DNA from: Photobacterium pectinilyticum
GTDB taxonomy: Bacteria; Pseudomonadota; Gammaproteobacteria; Enterobacterales; Vibrionaceae
Direction of reading: 5' to 3'
Length of the DNA stretch: 64,000 nucleotides
Assembly (NCBI RefSeq): GCF_024357955.1
Contig: NZ_JANEYT010000014.1
Coordinates: forward strand, 1 to 64,000
This document shows, piece after piece, positions 43,464-51,642 of this stretch. Numbering within the stretch: the stretch's first letter is position 1; each line of letters opens with the position of its first letter. A model generated the notes under the pieces. It saw nothing but the letters and a program-made list of their open reading frames with translations. It searched no databases and was not told where the DNA came from. The translations under genes were made by a program, and so were the position numbers.

Positions 43464-44081
43464 CTACTGGAATATGAACCCTTCAATTTGAGCATGCTCT
43501 GGGGTACGGTTAATCGCTATACCACCAAGGTGAACATTTCCTTTCACAACAAGGAATTCAGGCAGTTCGGTTATGCTTGAGTTGGCGAGGTAAAGATCGC
43601 CGCCAACATAAAGGTGTGCAGGGAGCTTAGTCAGTGTTGTGCCCATCAGGCTGAGATCGCCATGTACCTGTAATCCTTCATTGATCGCGGCAATATTCGA
43701 GTGGGCAAGGTTAAGGTAGCCACCAATGCGGATTTGAGCGGGTAAATATTCGATGTGGCTATACGCAAGGTTCAAGTTTCCCTTTACCGCTAGAGTATTG
43801 GGAAGCTGGCGTATCTGGCTGTTTTCGAGATTAAGGTCTCCCTTAACAACCAAGGGATCCGGTAACGCGATCTCGGCAGAGTTGCGTAGTGAGATGTTGC
43901 CGTAAGTATCTGTATGGTTGAGGAGTTGCTGGGGAATTAGGGGTGAATTAGCGGTGCTTTGGCTAAGTGGAAGCAAGGCCAATAGAAGCCATATTGCTGT
44001 GCTCCTAAAGGTAGATGATTTTTCATTAATGACTTTTCGGGATAACGCTTTCCATGAGGTACTTGATGAACGTCCTTTCAT
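43464..44081 (-). CDS. exported protein with six 20-residue repeats
   Basis: 205 residues. A basic leader and a hydrophobic segment (STAIWLLLALLPLSQSTA, about 27-44) look like a long signal peptide or anchor. Residues ~73-192 are six consecutive 20-residue units of pattern LPxxLxVxGDLxLxxSxIxx, as in LPNTLAVKGNLNLAYSHIEY and LPAHLYVGGDLYLANSSITE. This periodicity predicts a right-handed parallel beta structure or LRR-like solenoid. The start ATG has a weak ribosome site. Function unknown; such repeats may serve for binding a surface or partner protein. Confidence 0.58.
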   Translation of the reverse strand: MKGRSSSTSWKALSRKVINEKSSTFRSTAIWLLLALLPLSQSTANSPLIPQQLLNHTDTYGNISLRNSAEIALPDPLVVKGDLNLENSQIRQLPNTLAVKGNLNLAYSHIEYLPAQIRIGGYLNLAHSNIAAINEGLQVHGDLSLMGTTLTKLPAHLYVGGDLYLANSSITELPEFLVVKGNVHLGGIAINRTPEHAQIEGFIFQ

Positions 44082-44157
44082 AACCAGGGCCTTGGGCTTC
44101 CTTCTGCTCTAATATGGTGCGCCGTGCACGCTTAGCAATCACTTAACGGCTAAAAAT

Positions 44158-44167
44158 CAATGCATTG
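44158..44167. promoter_or_regulatory. palindrome that may be an enhancer site
   Basis: CAATGCATTG is a perfect 10-bp palindrome 114 bases upstream of the sigma-54 -24 element, within the usual range for an enhancer-binding activator. It does not match the LuxO site (TTGCA-N3-TGCAA). Confidence 0.25.
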
Positions 44168-44280
44168 TAGTGGAAATGTACTCCAATAAAAATGGTGATT
44201 ACTAGCCCAAACCGCCATATTTCAAGCCCAAGAGGTCGAAATTCCTTACATTTAAATAAAACAGTCTTAATTTGAAAAGT

Positions 44281-44296
44281 TGGCATATCCATTGCT
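44281..44296 (+). promoter_or_regulatory. sigma-54 (RpoN) promoter
   Basis: TGGCATATCCATTGCT has GG and GC separated by exactly 10 bases and matches TGGCACG-N4-TTGCW apart from CG to TA. Transcription would begin near 44307. No CDS begins until 44575, and a strong terminator intervenes. Confidence 0.62.
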
Positions 44297-44306
44297 TTAT
44301 TAATTA

Positions 44307-44443
44307 TACGTTTCGGGCAACAAGCAAGGTATCTATACCTCCCCTAGGGCATCGCGCCCTTTCCTTGGATACCGAGCTTGGAAACGATGTAAGCAATTAG
44401 CACACAACTTCCTTTTGGGCGCTCTTCCAGGCGCCCTTTTTTT
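44307..44443 (+). ncRNA. candidate sigma-54-dependent small RNA or attenuated leader
   Basis: About 135 bases from the predicted start to the terminator hold no gene. AGGTAT-CT-ATACCT and the alternative GGTATC...GATACC pairing, the perfect AGGGC-ATCGC-GCCCT hairpin and the terminal hairpin give the profile of a bacterial small RNA. The best-known sigma-54-dependent RNAs of Vibrionaceae are the Qrr RNAs, but the conserved Qrr core (GCCAACTGACGTTG) is absent. It could instead be a leader of kefF with an attenuator. Confidence 0.45.
44417..44443 (+). terminator. strong terminator of the candidate small RNA
   Basis: GGGCGC-TCTTCCAG-GCGCCC followed by seven T residues. Confidence 0.88.
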
Positions 44444-44574
44444 ATTTGTCAGTCTACACTTAATGCCAAAGAGGTATCGCGGCTAGGCTATTGTCTTATC
44501 GCGACTTTGTGACATTTTTGTGGGACACGGCTTATCCGTCGCTTGTCGTTATGATTCCCGGAGTGTGGAGCTTT

Positions 44575-45195
44575 ATGTCAGGGACCAAGAACAAAGTACT
44601 TATTCTTTTCGCCCATCCATCTATTAATCGTTCTGAGATAAATTGGCCTTTATTCCGATCCTCCCAGGGTATCGGTGGCGTGACAGCGGTTGATCTCTAC
44701 CAAGAATACCCAACCTTCCATATCAATATCGATCGGGAGCAGCAGCGACTCCGAGAGCATGACATTGTGGTGTTCATGTTTCCTATGTATTGGTATTCAA
44801 CTCCCGCAATTTTAAAAGAGTGGCAGGATTTGGTATTGGAATATGGTTTTGCCTACGGTGAGGACGGAACCGCACTGCAGGGTAAGAAATTTTTGTGTGC
44901 GCTCACCGCTGGTGGGCCAGCAAATGCTTACTGCGAAGATGGCTTCAACCACTACACCCTCCGCGAGTTACTGCATCCTCTGGAACAAACCGCAGTGTTA
45001 ACAGGCATGCACTATATTGCACCCTATGCATTGTTCGGTGCTCGGACGGCTGCAGAGGAAAAGCGGGTAGGGAAGCATATTGAAGGCTGGCAGCGATTGC
45101 TGCTGGCATTGCGGGATGACCGGATTGACTTTGAGCAGGCAGGTGCGGTAACCAAGCTCAACGACCACCTCGATGTGCTGATTAGGGAGGGGTAG
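44575..45195 (+). CDS. kefF: KefF-like NAD(P)H oxidoreductase
   Basis: 206 residues from ATG 44575, which follows GGAG by four bases. KVLILFAHPSINRS begins a flavodoxin-type fold, FMFPMYWYSTPAILKEWQD is the flavin-binding segment, and TAGGPANAYCEDGFNHYTLREL the following loop, as in KefF/MdaB/YheR enzymes. KefF is the ancillary subunit that activates KefC on quinone or electrophile stress. Its stop lies two bases before the kefC start, as in E. coli. Confidence 0.83.
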   Translation: MSGTKNKVLILFAHPSINRSEINWPLFRSSQGIGGVTAVDLYQEYPTFHINIDREQQRLREHDIVVFMFPMYWYSTPAILKEWQDLVLEYGFAYGEDGTALQGKKFLCALTAGGPANAYCEDGFNHYTLRELLHPLEQTAVLTGMHYIAPYALFGARTAAEEKRVGKHIEGWQRLLLALRDDRIDFEQAGAVTKLNDHLDVLIREG

Positions 45196-45197
45196 GC

Positions 45198-47132
45198 ATG
45201 ACCATCTATTTTATTCAGGCATTTATTTACCTGTGTGCGGCCGTGGTTGCCGTTCCTATTGCTAAACGTCTTGGCCTGGGCTCGGTATTAGGTTACCTGA
45301 TTGCTGGTGTCGTCATCGGTCCTGTGGTGGGCTTGGTGGGTGAAGAAACCTTGGCCATTCAGCATTTTGCCGAGTTTGGTGTAGTTATGATGCTGTTTCT
45401 GGTCGGGTTGGAATTAGAACCCAGAATGTTATGGGACATGCGCCATCGATTAATGGGTTTGGGGGGGCTACAAGTCGGATTAACGACCTTGATTGTGATG
45501 GCGATAGCGATGTTCTTTGGGCTAGGCTGGACTATGGCGTTGGCGATAGGTTTGATCTTCTCTCTGTCATCAACCGCGATTGTCTTGCAGACCTTCAACG
45601 AAAAAGGGTTAGCCAAAACCGAAGGAGGTAGGAATGCTTTCTCTGTCTTGTTGTTCCAAGATATTGCGGTTATTCCTATGCTGGCTTTGATCCCCTTGTT
45701 GGCACTGCCTGAACTGGTGGAAAAAGCTCAGCAATTGGTGCATAAAGCGGCTGAACATCATGAGGAGCTAAGTCTCGTTGAAGGGCTGCCTGGTTGGGGT
45801 TATGCGTTGGTTGTTGTCGGTGCTATTTGTGCTGTGGTAGTGGGAGGGCACTTCCTTAGCCGGCCATTATTCCGTTTTGTTGCTAGTGCGGGTCTCAGAG
45901 AGATCTTCACAGCTTCCGCGCTGATGCTTGTTATTGGTATCGCAGCTTTGATGAGTTTGGTCGGGTTGTCTCCTGCATTGGGCACCTTCTTGGCTGGCGT
46001 TGTGTTGGCAAACAGTGAATTTCGCCATGAACTTGAGTCGAACATAGAACCGTTCAAGGGGCTGTTGCTCGGTTTGTTTTTTATTACCGTCGGTGCTGGC
46101 ATAGACTTTTCGGTGTTGATGAGCAATGTGGGTTTGGTGCTGGGTATTACCTTGGGGGTTATGCTGATTAAAGCAGCGGTGCTATTTTCCCTCGCGTTGA
46201 TTTTTAAAGTAAAGGGAAGTGATCGCTATTTGCTGACATTGAGCTTGGCTCAGGCGGGTGAATTTGGATTTGTGTTACTGAGTTATTCAATGCAAAACCA
46301 TGTACTGCCTGCAGGCATTGCACAGATATTGTCCCTGGTCGTCGCCATTTCCATGCTCCTGACTCCAGGCTTGTTCATTTTCTTCGATAAAGTGGTAGTG
46401 CCGAAATTTGTAGAGCAGAGCAATGAGCGAGAAGCGGATAAAATTGATGAAACCGGGACGGTGATCATCGCAGGGATTGGTCGTTTTGGGCAAATTATTA
46501 ACCGTTTGTTGGTCGCTAACGGGATCAAAACCGTTGTTCTCGATCATGAAGCTGGCCAGATAGATAATATGCGGGCCATCAAAATCAAAAGCTATTATGG
46601 GGATGCGACGCGCCCTGATTTACTGCATACCGCTGGTATTGAAGAGGCAAAACTGTTGGTGATTGCCATTGATGATCAAGAGCGTGCGGTAGAGCTTACA
46701 GAGTATGTGAAGCATAGCTACCCCCATGTTCGTATTTTAGCGAGGGCTTATGATCGGGGCCATCACTACGCACTTCGCTTTGCCGGTGCTGACTTTATTA
46801 TCAGTGAAACCTACCACTCCGCATTGACGATGGGGACTCAAGCTCTGAAAGATTTGGGAGTTCACCCATTTAGAGCCGAGAAGTTGCGGCAAACCTTTGT
46901 TGAGACGGAAGCCAGAAGTAAAGAAGTGCTGTACCAAGCTTGGAAGGACAATACTGAGGAAAGCAAATTCAATGCAACGTATCGTGATCTGTTTATACAA
47001 CTAGAGGAAGTACTCAGCAACGAAATGAAAACAGACCGGCATCATAAGCATGCTTCATCCGAGCGGGGGTGGACACCGCCACCAAAAGACTACATCAATA
47101 TCATCGCGAAAATGCAAAAAGAGCAAGATTAA
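45198..47132 (+). CDS. kefC: glutathione-gated K+/H+ antiporter KefC
   Basis: 644 residues. About 12 helices form the antiporter core (GYLIAGVVIGPVVG, EFGVVMMLFLVGLELEP, GTFLAGVVLANSEFRHELES). Residues ~400-520 are an RCK/KTN nucleotide-binding domain beginning GTVIIAGIGRFGQIINRLL. The regulatory HALESDIEPFKG-like loop appears as HELESNIEPFKG. KefC releases K+ and acidifies the cytoplasm when electrophile-glutathione adducts appear. The gene is coupled to kefF. Confidence 0.94.
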   Translation: MTIYFIQAFIYLCAAVVAVPIAKRLGLGSVLGYLIAGVVIGPVVGLVGEETLAIQHFAEFGVVMMLFLVGLELEPRMLWDMRHRLMGLGGLQVGLTTLIVMAIAMFFGLGWTMALAIGLIFSLSSTAIVLQTFNEKGLAKTEGGRNAFSVLLFQDIAVIPMLALIPLLALPELVEKAQQLVHKAAEHHEELSLVEGLPGWGYALVVVGAICAVVVGGHFLSRPLFRFVASAGLREIFTASALMLVIGIAALMSLVGLSPALGTFLAGVVLANSEFRHELESNIEPFKGLLLGLFFITVGAGIDFSVLMSNVGLVLGITLGVMLIKAAVLFSLALIFKVKGSDRYLLTLSLAQAGEFGFVLLSYSMQNHVLPAGIAQILSLVVAISMLLTPGLFIFFDKVVVPKFVEQSNEREADKIDETGTVIIAGIGRFGQIINRLLVANGIKTVVLDHEAGQIDNMRAIKIKSYYGDATRPDLLHTAGIEEAKLLVIAIDDQERAVELTEYVKHSYPHVRILARAYDRGHHYALRFAGADFIISETYHSALTMGTQALKDLGVHPFRAEKLRQTFVETEARSKEVLYQAWKDNTEESKFNATYRDLFIQLEEVLSNEMKTDRHHKHASSERGWTPPPKDYINIIAKMQKEQD

Positions 47133-47473
47133 TCTCTATTGAGATGACAAGTTTGAACCTAGGCGTAGCTGAGTAAACCTATTTCTTGGCTGCGCTTTTA
47201 AGCAATTACCAGAATAAAAAGCAGAAATACAGCGTCAAAAAATTAGTAATCGTTTGCTTTTCTATATACGAAATTGACAGTTGGAAATCTTTTCTTACGT
47301 TTGACGAGTTTTTGCTCAATCAAGCCGAGTTCACAAAAAAAACACCCTTTCGGGTTTTTAATGTGATTTATATCTCTATATACTCCGCTTCCGGCCAGAA
47401 CCATAGCGTTCAGCCACCTATACCTAACAAAGTCATAACTCGAATTATCAGCGAGACTATTACTTAGTTTGGT
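47133..47473. other. gene-poor region between kefC and the nupC leader
   Basis: About 340 bases. A weak hairpin (ACCC-TTTC-GGGT followed by TTTT, 47340-47359) may end the kefC transcript. A 93-codon frame runs through part of it, but it lacks a ribosome site and would be translated across the hairpin, so I do not call it. Confidence 0.4.
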
Positions 47474-47543
47474 ATTAACAAGCTGTCACCATGGACATGT
47501 GAATGACCCACGGAGTTGGACCGGCATTACTTAGCTTGTTAAT
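47474..47543 (+). promoter_or_regulatory. 70-nt structured leader candidate ahead of nupC
   Basis: ATTAACAAGCT (47474-47484) and AGCTTGTTAAT (47533-47543) are a perfect 11-bp outer stem. The enclosed 48 bases can form two inner hairpins (TCAC...GTGA and CC...GG with CCGG following), so a three-way junction of about purine-aptamer size is possible. The sequence does not match the purine, preQ1, SAM or guanidine consensus patterns I know. It stands just before the ribosome site of an upstream ORF. Confidence 0.35.
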
Positions 47544-47555
47544 TAGGTGATTTGT

Positions 47556-47699
47556 ATGTTTTACAAATGGACGGGCAATTCCACATTTTTTGAGCAATCT
47601 TGTTCAGGACCTTCCATGTTTAGCTTTCTCTCCGAAGGCGATGTCCCCATTGGTATTGCAGACAGTAACACCTTCATTTTTCGACTTTCCAACACATAG
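47556..47699 (+). CDS. 47-codon ORF immediately upstream of nupC
   Basis: ATG 47556 follows AGGTGA at five bases, a good site. The frame ends in TAG at 47697-47699, 21 bases before the nupC ATG. The peptide begins MFYKWTGNSTFFEQSCSGPS and is rich in Phe and Ser. It could be a leader peptide coupled to nupC or a small protein; the opposite strand has no better gene. No family is recognised. Confidence 0.35.
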   Translation: MFYKWTGNSTFFEQSCSGPSMFSFLSEGDVPIGIADSNTFIFRLSNT

Positions 47700-47720
47700 T
47701 CAAAGCAACAGGACGAAATA

Positions 47721-48929
47721 ATGCAGTTGTTAATTAGTTTGGCCGGTATTTTGGTACTGGTATTGTGCGCGTACGCGCTTTCTGAAAACCGTAGTGCAAT
47801 CAATTGGCGCACGGTTGGTGGGGCATTGTTGTTACAGGCCTGCTTTGCCGCTTTGGTCTTGTATATTCCTATTGGGCAAAAGCTGCTGGGAGCAATGAGT
47901 AATGGTGTTGCTAGCGTATTGGGTTTTGCCGATGAAGGGATCAAGTTCCTGTTTGGTGATCTAGCGACTTCCGGTTTTATCTTTGCTGTTCGCGTCCTTC
48001 CGCTTGTTATTTTTATTAGTGCTCTTATTTCCCTTCTCTATTACCTTGGCGTGATGCAATGGATCATCAAAGTGATCGGTGGTGGTATTCAGCGTGCGTT
48101 GGGTACAAGCCGTGCTGAATCTTTGGTTGCTACAGGTAATATTTTCCTATCACAAGGTGAATCCCCACTGTTGGTGAAACCATTCCTGCCTCAAATGACA
48201 CGCTCAGAACTGTTCGCAGTAATGACAGGTGGTATGGCATCGGTTGCCGGCAGTGTTCTCGGCGGTTACGCAGGTTTGGGTGTGGATCTGAAGTACCTAA
48301 TTGCTGCAAGCTTTATGGCTGCGCCAGGTAGCTTGATGATGGCTAAATTGCTGGTACCAGAGCAGAGTGTCGCGGTTGAGCAAACTGATATTGAAATGGC
48401 GAAAAGTGATCACAGTAATGCGATTGATGCTCTAGCTGCAGGGGCCATGAACGGTATGAAAGTGGCTGTGGCTATCGGTACTATGTTGATTGCTTTTGTT
48501 AGCGTGATTGCAATGGCTAACGCGGGTCTAGAAACCGTAGGTTCTTGGGTAGGCTTCGAGCACCTAACCTTGCAAGGTATGCTTGGATACCTATTCGCAC
48601 CGCTAGCGTTCGTCATTGGTGTGCCTGCGTCTGAAATGCTTCAGGCTGGTGCGTTCATTGGCCAGAAAATGATTCTGAATGAGTTTGTTGCTTTCCTCGA
48701 TTTCGTCAGCATCAAAGAAACATTATCTCAGAACAGCCAGGTGATTATTACTTTTGCCCTGTGTGGTTTTGCCAACATAGGTTCAATCGCTATTCAGATT
48801 GGCTCTATTGGTGTAATGGCCCCAGAGCGTCGTGGTGATGTTGCGAACCTGGGTATTAAAGCAGTATTAGCTGCAACACTAGCCAACTTGATGAGTGCTG
48901 CTTTGGCGGGGATTTTCATTAGCCTTTAA
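47721..48929 (+). CDS. nupC: concentrative nucleoside transporter NupC
   Basis: 402 residues, the standard length for CNT nucleoside/cation symporters. LGTSRAESLVATGNIFLSQGESPLL is the conserved substrate loop (seen around residues 133-157), and GVPASEMLQAGAFIGQK lies near residues 300-316. It imports nucleosides with H+ or Na+. AGGA precedes the ATG by eight bases. A copy of the 48-bp palindrome and a terminator follow the stop. Confidence 0.93.
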   Translation: MQLLISLAGILVLVLCAYALSENRSAINWRTVGGALLLQACFAALVLYIPIGQKLLGAMSNGVASVLGFADEGIKFLFGDLATSGFIFAVRVLPLVIFISALISLLYYLGVMQWIIKVIGGGIQRALGTSRAESLVATGNIFLSQGESPLLVKPFLPQMTRSELFAVMTGGMASVAGSVLGGYAGLGVDLKYLIAASFMAAPGSLMMAKLLVPEQSVAVEQTDIEMAKSDHSNAIDALAAGAMNGMKVAVAIGTMLIAFVSVIAMANAGLETVGSWVGFEHLTLQGMLGYLFAPLAFVIGVPASEMLQAGAFIGQKMILNEFVAFLDFVSIKETLSQNSQVIITFALCGFANIGSIAIQIGSIGVMAPERRGDVANLGIKAVLAATLANLMSAALAGIFISL

Positions 48930-48935
48930 AGACTA

Positions 48936-48983
48936 ATACCAACCTGGATAAGTAGTTGATCAAATATTTATGTAGGTTGGTAT
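48936..48983. repeat. 48-bp palindromic repeat, copy 4
   Basis: ATACCAACCTGGATAAGTAG, centre TTGATCA, then AATATTTATGTAGGTTGGTAT. It lies 6 bases after the nupC stop, before the terminator. Confidence 0.85.
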
Positions 48984-49004
48984 AAATGACGAGTTATCGT
49001 TATA

Positions 49005-49034
49005 AAAACCTCTTTCATTGAAAGAGGTTTTTTT
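49005..49034 (+). terminator. terminator of nupC
   Basis: AAAACCTCTTTC and GAAAGAGGTTTT form a 12-bp stem, followed by further T residues. Confidence 0.92.
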
Positions 49035-49075
49035 GGGTCATATACCAAAACTACCTTAGGTGATTGAGTCTTAGT

Positions 49076-49288
49076 TTAGTCACGGCTTAAGTACTTCTGG
49101 CGATAAGAAGAAGCTTGGCTGAACAAGGTGACCATGATGCCAACGAAAATTAACCCTAACCCAAAAGTCATCCTTTCATTAGCGAGCAATTGGTAACAAC
49201 AAAAAGCAAAAAGAAGAAATGTTGATGTTACGCTGAATATGTGGATATGTGGTCTTTTCATAGACAAGTAAGCATAAGCTTTAATCAT
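49076..49288 (-). CDS. possible small two-helix membrane protein
   Basis: About 70 residues from ATG 49288 (or 61 from ATG 49261). Two hydrophobic segments (HIFSVTSTFLLFAFCCYQLL and FGLGLIFVGIMVTLFS) are joined by ANERMT; the tail is basic. Neither start has a ribosome site, so the call is tentative. Confidence 0.35.
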   Translation of the reverse strand: MIKAYAYLSMKRPHIHIFSVTSTFLLFAFCCYQLLANERMTFGLGLIFVGIMVTLFSQASSYRQKYLSRD

Positions 49289-49665
49289 GTGGTTAGAGTT
49301 GATGTATATTGTTGATGTTAATATTAACAGCGGAATTTCAATTAACAATAAATATGCGTATTAAGTATTATTTATTGTTAATTGGTAACTTTAAATTTTT
49401 TTCGCTATAGTTGGATAATATATTTATATCGATGAGTTGATGAAATCTATTTCCATTTTCCCAAGTTAAAACTGGTTGTATTTGCCCTTAATCATATCCC
49501 CTGTCGTCTTGTATCTGTTGCCATGCTAGGGACCCAATCAGCCTGCACATCTGAGTCCCTAAGCAGAGGCTGGTTAGTAGCCTATGCTTTTGTTGGTATT
49601 TATGCCCTAGAAACTGGGGAATAAATCACTTGAAAACGTTCATCAAGAAAAGTATTTGCTGTGTA

Positions 49666-50547
49666 TTAGCGCTTATCGTTATCGAACTGTTTGATAAGCA
49701 CGGAGGTATCGGCACGCTGGTAGCCACGGGCTTGTAGTTCAGCATATTTTTGGTCAACTTGTTTGGCGATAGGAAGTTCAACCCCAAGTTTCTCCGCGGT
49801 TTCAAAGCAGATACTCAGGTCTTTACGCATCCAGTCAATGGCAAAGCCGAAGTCGAATGTATCTTCTGCCATGGTTTGAGCGCGATTTTCCAATTGCCAA
49901 GATCCTGCTGCACCGTGCTTGAGTACTTCTGTCATCTGCTCGATATCAAGCCCTGCAGATTTCGCTAATGTAATCGCTTCTGATAACCCTTGCAGAATAC
50001 CGGTAATACAAAGCTGGTTAGCCATTTTGGTCACTTGGCCGTAGCCGATCCCACCCATCAAGGTGGTGGCTTTAGCAAAACTACCCATAATAGGTTTTGC
50101 TTGTTCAAATACCTTGCTATCTCCGCCAACCATGACGGTAAGACAACCATTTACAGCGCCAGCCTCACCACCGGAAACTGGCGCATCAAGGAAGTTAAGC
50201 TGGCAATCCACGGCTTTTTCAGCAATTTCTTTAGCAACCTCTGCAGAGGCGGTGGTGTTATCAATGAGCACCGCTCCCGGTTTTGCTGATGCAAGGATGC
50301 CATCATCACCACAGTATACTTGGCGTAAATCATCATCATTACCAACGCAGGTAAAGACAAAGTCAGCCCCTTCAGCCGCCTCAGCAGGCGTTAGGGCGTA
50401 GCTGCCAGCATAAGTCTCGACCCATTTTTCTGCTTTGGCTGTGGTACGGTTGTATACGGTCACATGGTGGCCAGCATTGGCGAGGTGGCCAGCCATCGGG
50501 AAGCCCATGGTGCCCAGTCCGATAAATGCAATTTTATGTGATGTCAT
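49666..50547 (-). CDS. beta-hydroxyacid dehydrogenase (3-hydroxyisobutyrate dehydrogenase family)
   Basis: 293 residues. The NAD(P) motif IGLGTMGFPMAGHLANAG is at the N-terminus, the substrate motif DAPVSGGEAGA near 120, and the catalytic Lys in YGQVTKMANQL near 170. Members oxidise 3-hydroxyisobutyrate, tartronate semialdehyde, succinic semialdehyde or related compounds; the sequence alone does not decide between them. AGGGA precedes the ATG. It is monocistronic, and no valine catabolic genes are adjacent. Confidence 0.88.
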   Translation of the reverse strand: MTSHKIAFIGLGTMGFPMAGHLANAGHHVTVYNRTTAKAEKWVETYAGSYALTPAEAAEGADFVFTCVGNDDDLRQVYCGDDGILASAKPGAVLIDNTTASAEVAKEIAEKAVDCQLNFLDAPVSGGEAGAVNGCLTVMVGGDSKVFEQAKPIMGSFAKATTLMGGIGYGQVTKMANQLCITGILQGLSEAITLAKSAGLDIEQMTEVLKHGAAGSWQLENRAQTMAEDTFDFGFAIDWMRKDLSICFETAEKLGVELPIAKQVDQKYAELQARGYQRADTSVLIKQFDNDKR

Positions 50548-50780
50548 GATTTGCTTCCCTTAACATAAGCGCTACTGAGTAACGGTAAAAATGGATAGTG
50601 AATATGTGGTTTTTAACTATCTTGGCAATAGGTTAACACGGCCTAATGATTTGCTTCGATATATAGCACAGATGAGCTTGTCAAAAAATAACTAAAAAAA
50701 TGTAGGCAAACGCATTCTTTTCTTGTGAATCACTGGCTCGGACCCTATGATGCGGAAAGTTATTCTGTAATGGCTGTTTT

Positions 50781-51392
50781 ATGCTAGTTTCTGTGCTGAG
50801 AGTTTTGATGTTGATAGTGTGTTTGGGATTTGTATGGCCTAGCCATGCAGGCTCAGTCATGCCTGTATCAAGTGTGACAGCAGGACTACAGCATAATGTT
50901 TATAGCGGTGTCGACAGTGCTTTCACTCGTTATATGCCGATGCTCTTTTCACAACAATTGGCTCAGTCCGCTTCTTTTGATCGCTTTTTTGCTACAGCAA
51001 GCCAGAACTTACATCTTCAGGCTTCTCAAACAGAGCTCAATGCGCTGTTTAAATTGGATCAGACTGACTTCGTTGATGCGATAGACGTTCACAGCAGCTC
51101 CCAATCGAATAACAATCAACACTCCAAGCATGACCGCAGTCTTGACCTCGCTATTGTTAGTTCTAATCGTTTTGCCAGCTTGTTGCGCCATGATCCAGAA
51201 GAGGTTGAACCTGCTTATCAATTGGCGATTGAGTTGCCTATCGAACCTGTCCCGAGTTTTGCCAAGGACTACCGCGTCGATATGCAGCCAGCGCTAGATT
51301 GGGCCCTGAACACTTCCCCCCCTTCAGGCCGGATTTCCGGTTGGAAGGAATCTAACTTGCTCTATACGGTTTACCACCACCGCCTCTCATAG
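50781..51392 (+). CDS. vemP: VemP-like export-monitoring arrest peptide
   Basis: 203 residues. MLVSVLRVLMLIVCLGFVWPSHA is a signal peptide with cleavage near SHA-GS. The middle is hydrophilic and Ser/Gln/His-rich, without domains. The C-terminus reads RISGWKESNLLYTVY (about residues 184-198), resembling the arrest region of Vibrio VemP (RIxGWKETNAMY). VemP is a secreted nascent chain that stalls the ribosome until it is pulled by the Sec machinery, and so controls secDF2. Directly downstream here are secD and secF paralogs. The glutamine critical for stalling in V. alginolyticus is not obvious, and the protein is longer (159 there). Confidence 0.75.
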   Translation: MLVSVLRVLMLIVCLGFVWPSHAGSVMPVSSVTAGLQHNVYSGVDSAFTRYMPMLFSQQLAQSASFDRFFATASQNLHLQASQTELNALFKLDQTDFVDAIDVHSSSQSNNNQHSKHDRSLDLAIVSSNRFASLLRHDPEEVEPAYQLAIELPIEPVPSFAKDYRVDMQPALDWALNTSPPSGRISGWKESNLLYTVYHHRLS

Positions 51393-51642
51393 ACATAGCC
51401 TGTCATCGATCTATTCCTGCCTTGTAAAAGTAGGACTATAAAACCTTGCTTGTTATTACTTTGCTCTGAGTATTGCTTCGCTTTAGGTATTGCTACTTGT
51501 GTATTGATACTGCGCGTCTTTAGCTCATGGCTACAAAGTGTTTAACGAGTAGGGCGATTCAGACTGTTTTCAATTTGATTGAAACAGCAGTGAGTTGTGC
51601 CTCTGTCGACATGGGGGTGCAACAAAAACAGTGGTAAAAAAT
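51393..51642 (+). promoter_or_regulatory. vemP-secD2 intercistronic control region
   Basis: 250 bases with a hairpin at 51564-51587 (CTGTTTTCAA against TTGAAACAG, one bulge) and a short ORF ATGGGGGTGCAACAAAAACA at 51611-51637 that ends five bases before the secD2 ATG. The secD2 ribosome site is poor (AGTGG), which fits regulated or coupled translation. No independent promoter is clear. Confidence 0.35.

Noticed and set aside
44281-44443. Qrr quorum-regulatory RNA
   Set aside because: Promoter type and size fit, but the conserved Qrr pairing core and LuxO binding sites are not present.
47186-47467. 93-codon plus-strand frame after kefC
   Set aside because: No ribosome site, low-complexity Lys/Ser composition and a terminator-like hairpin inside the frame.
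47474-47543. Purine riboswitch
   Set aside because: Size and three-way shape fit, but the conserved junction and loop bases of purine aptamers are missing.
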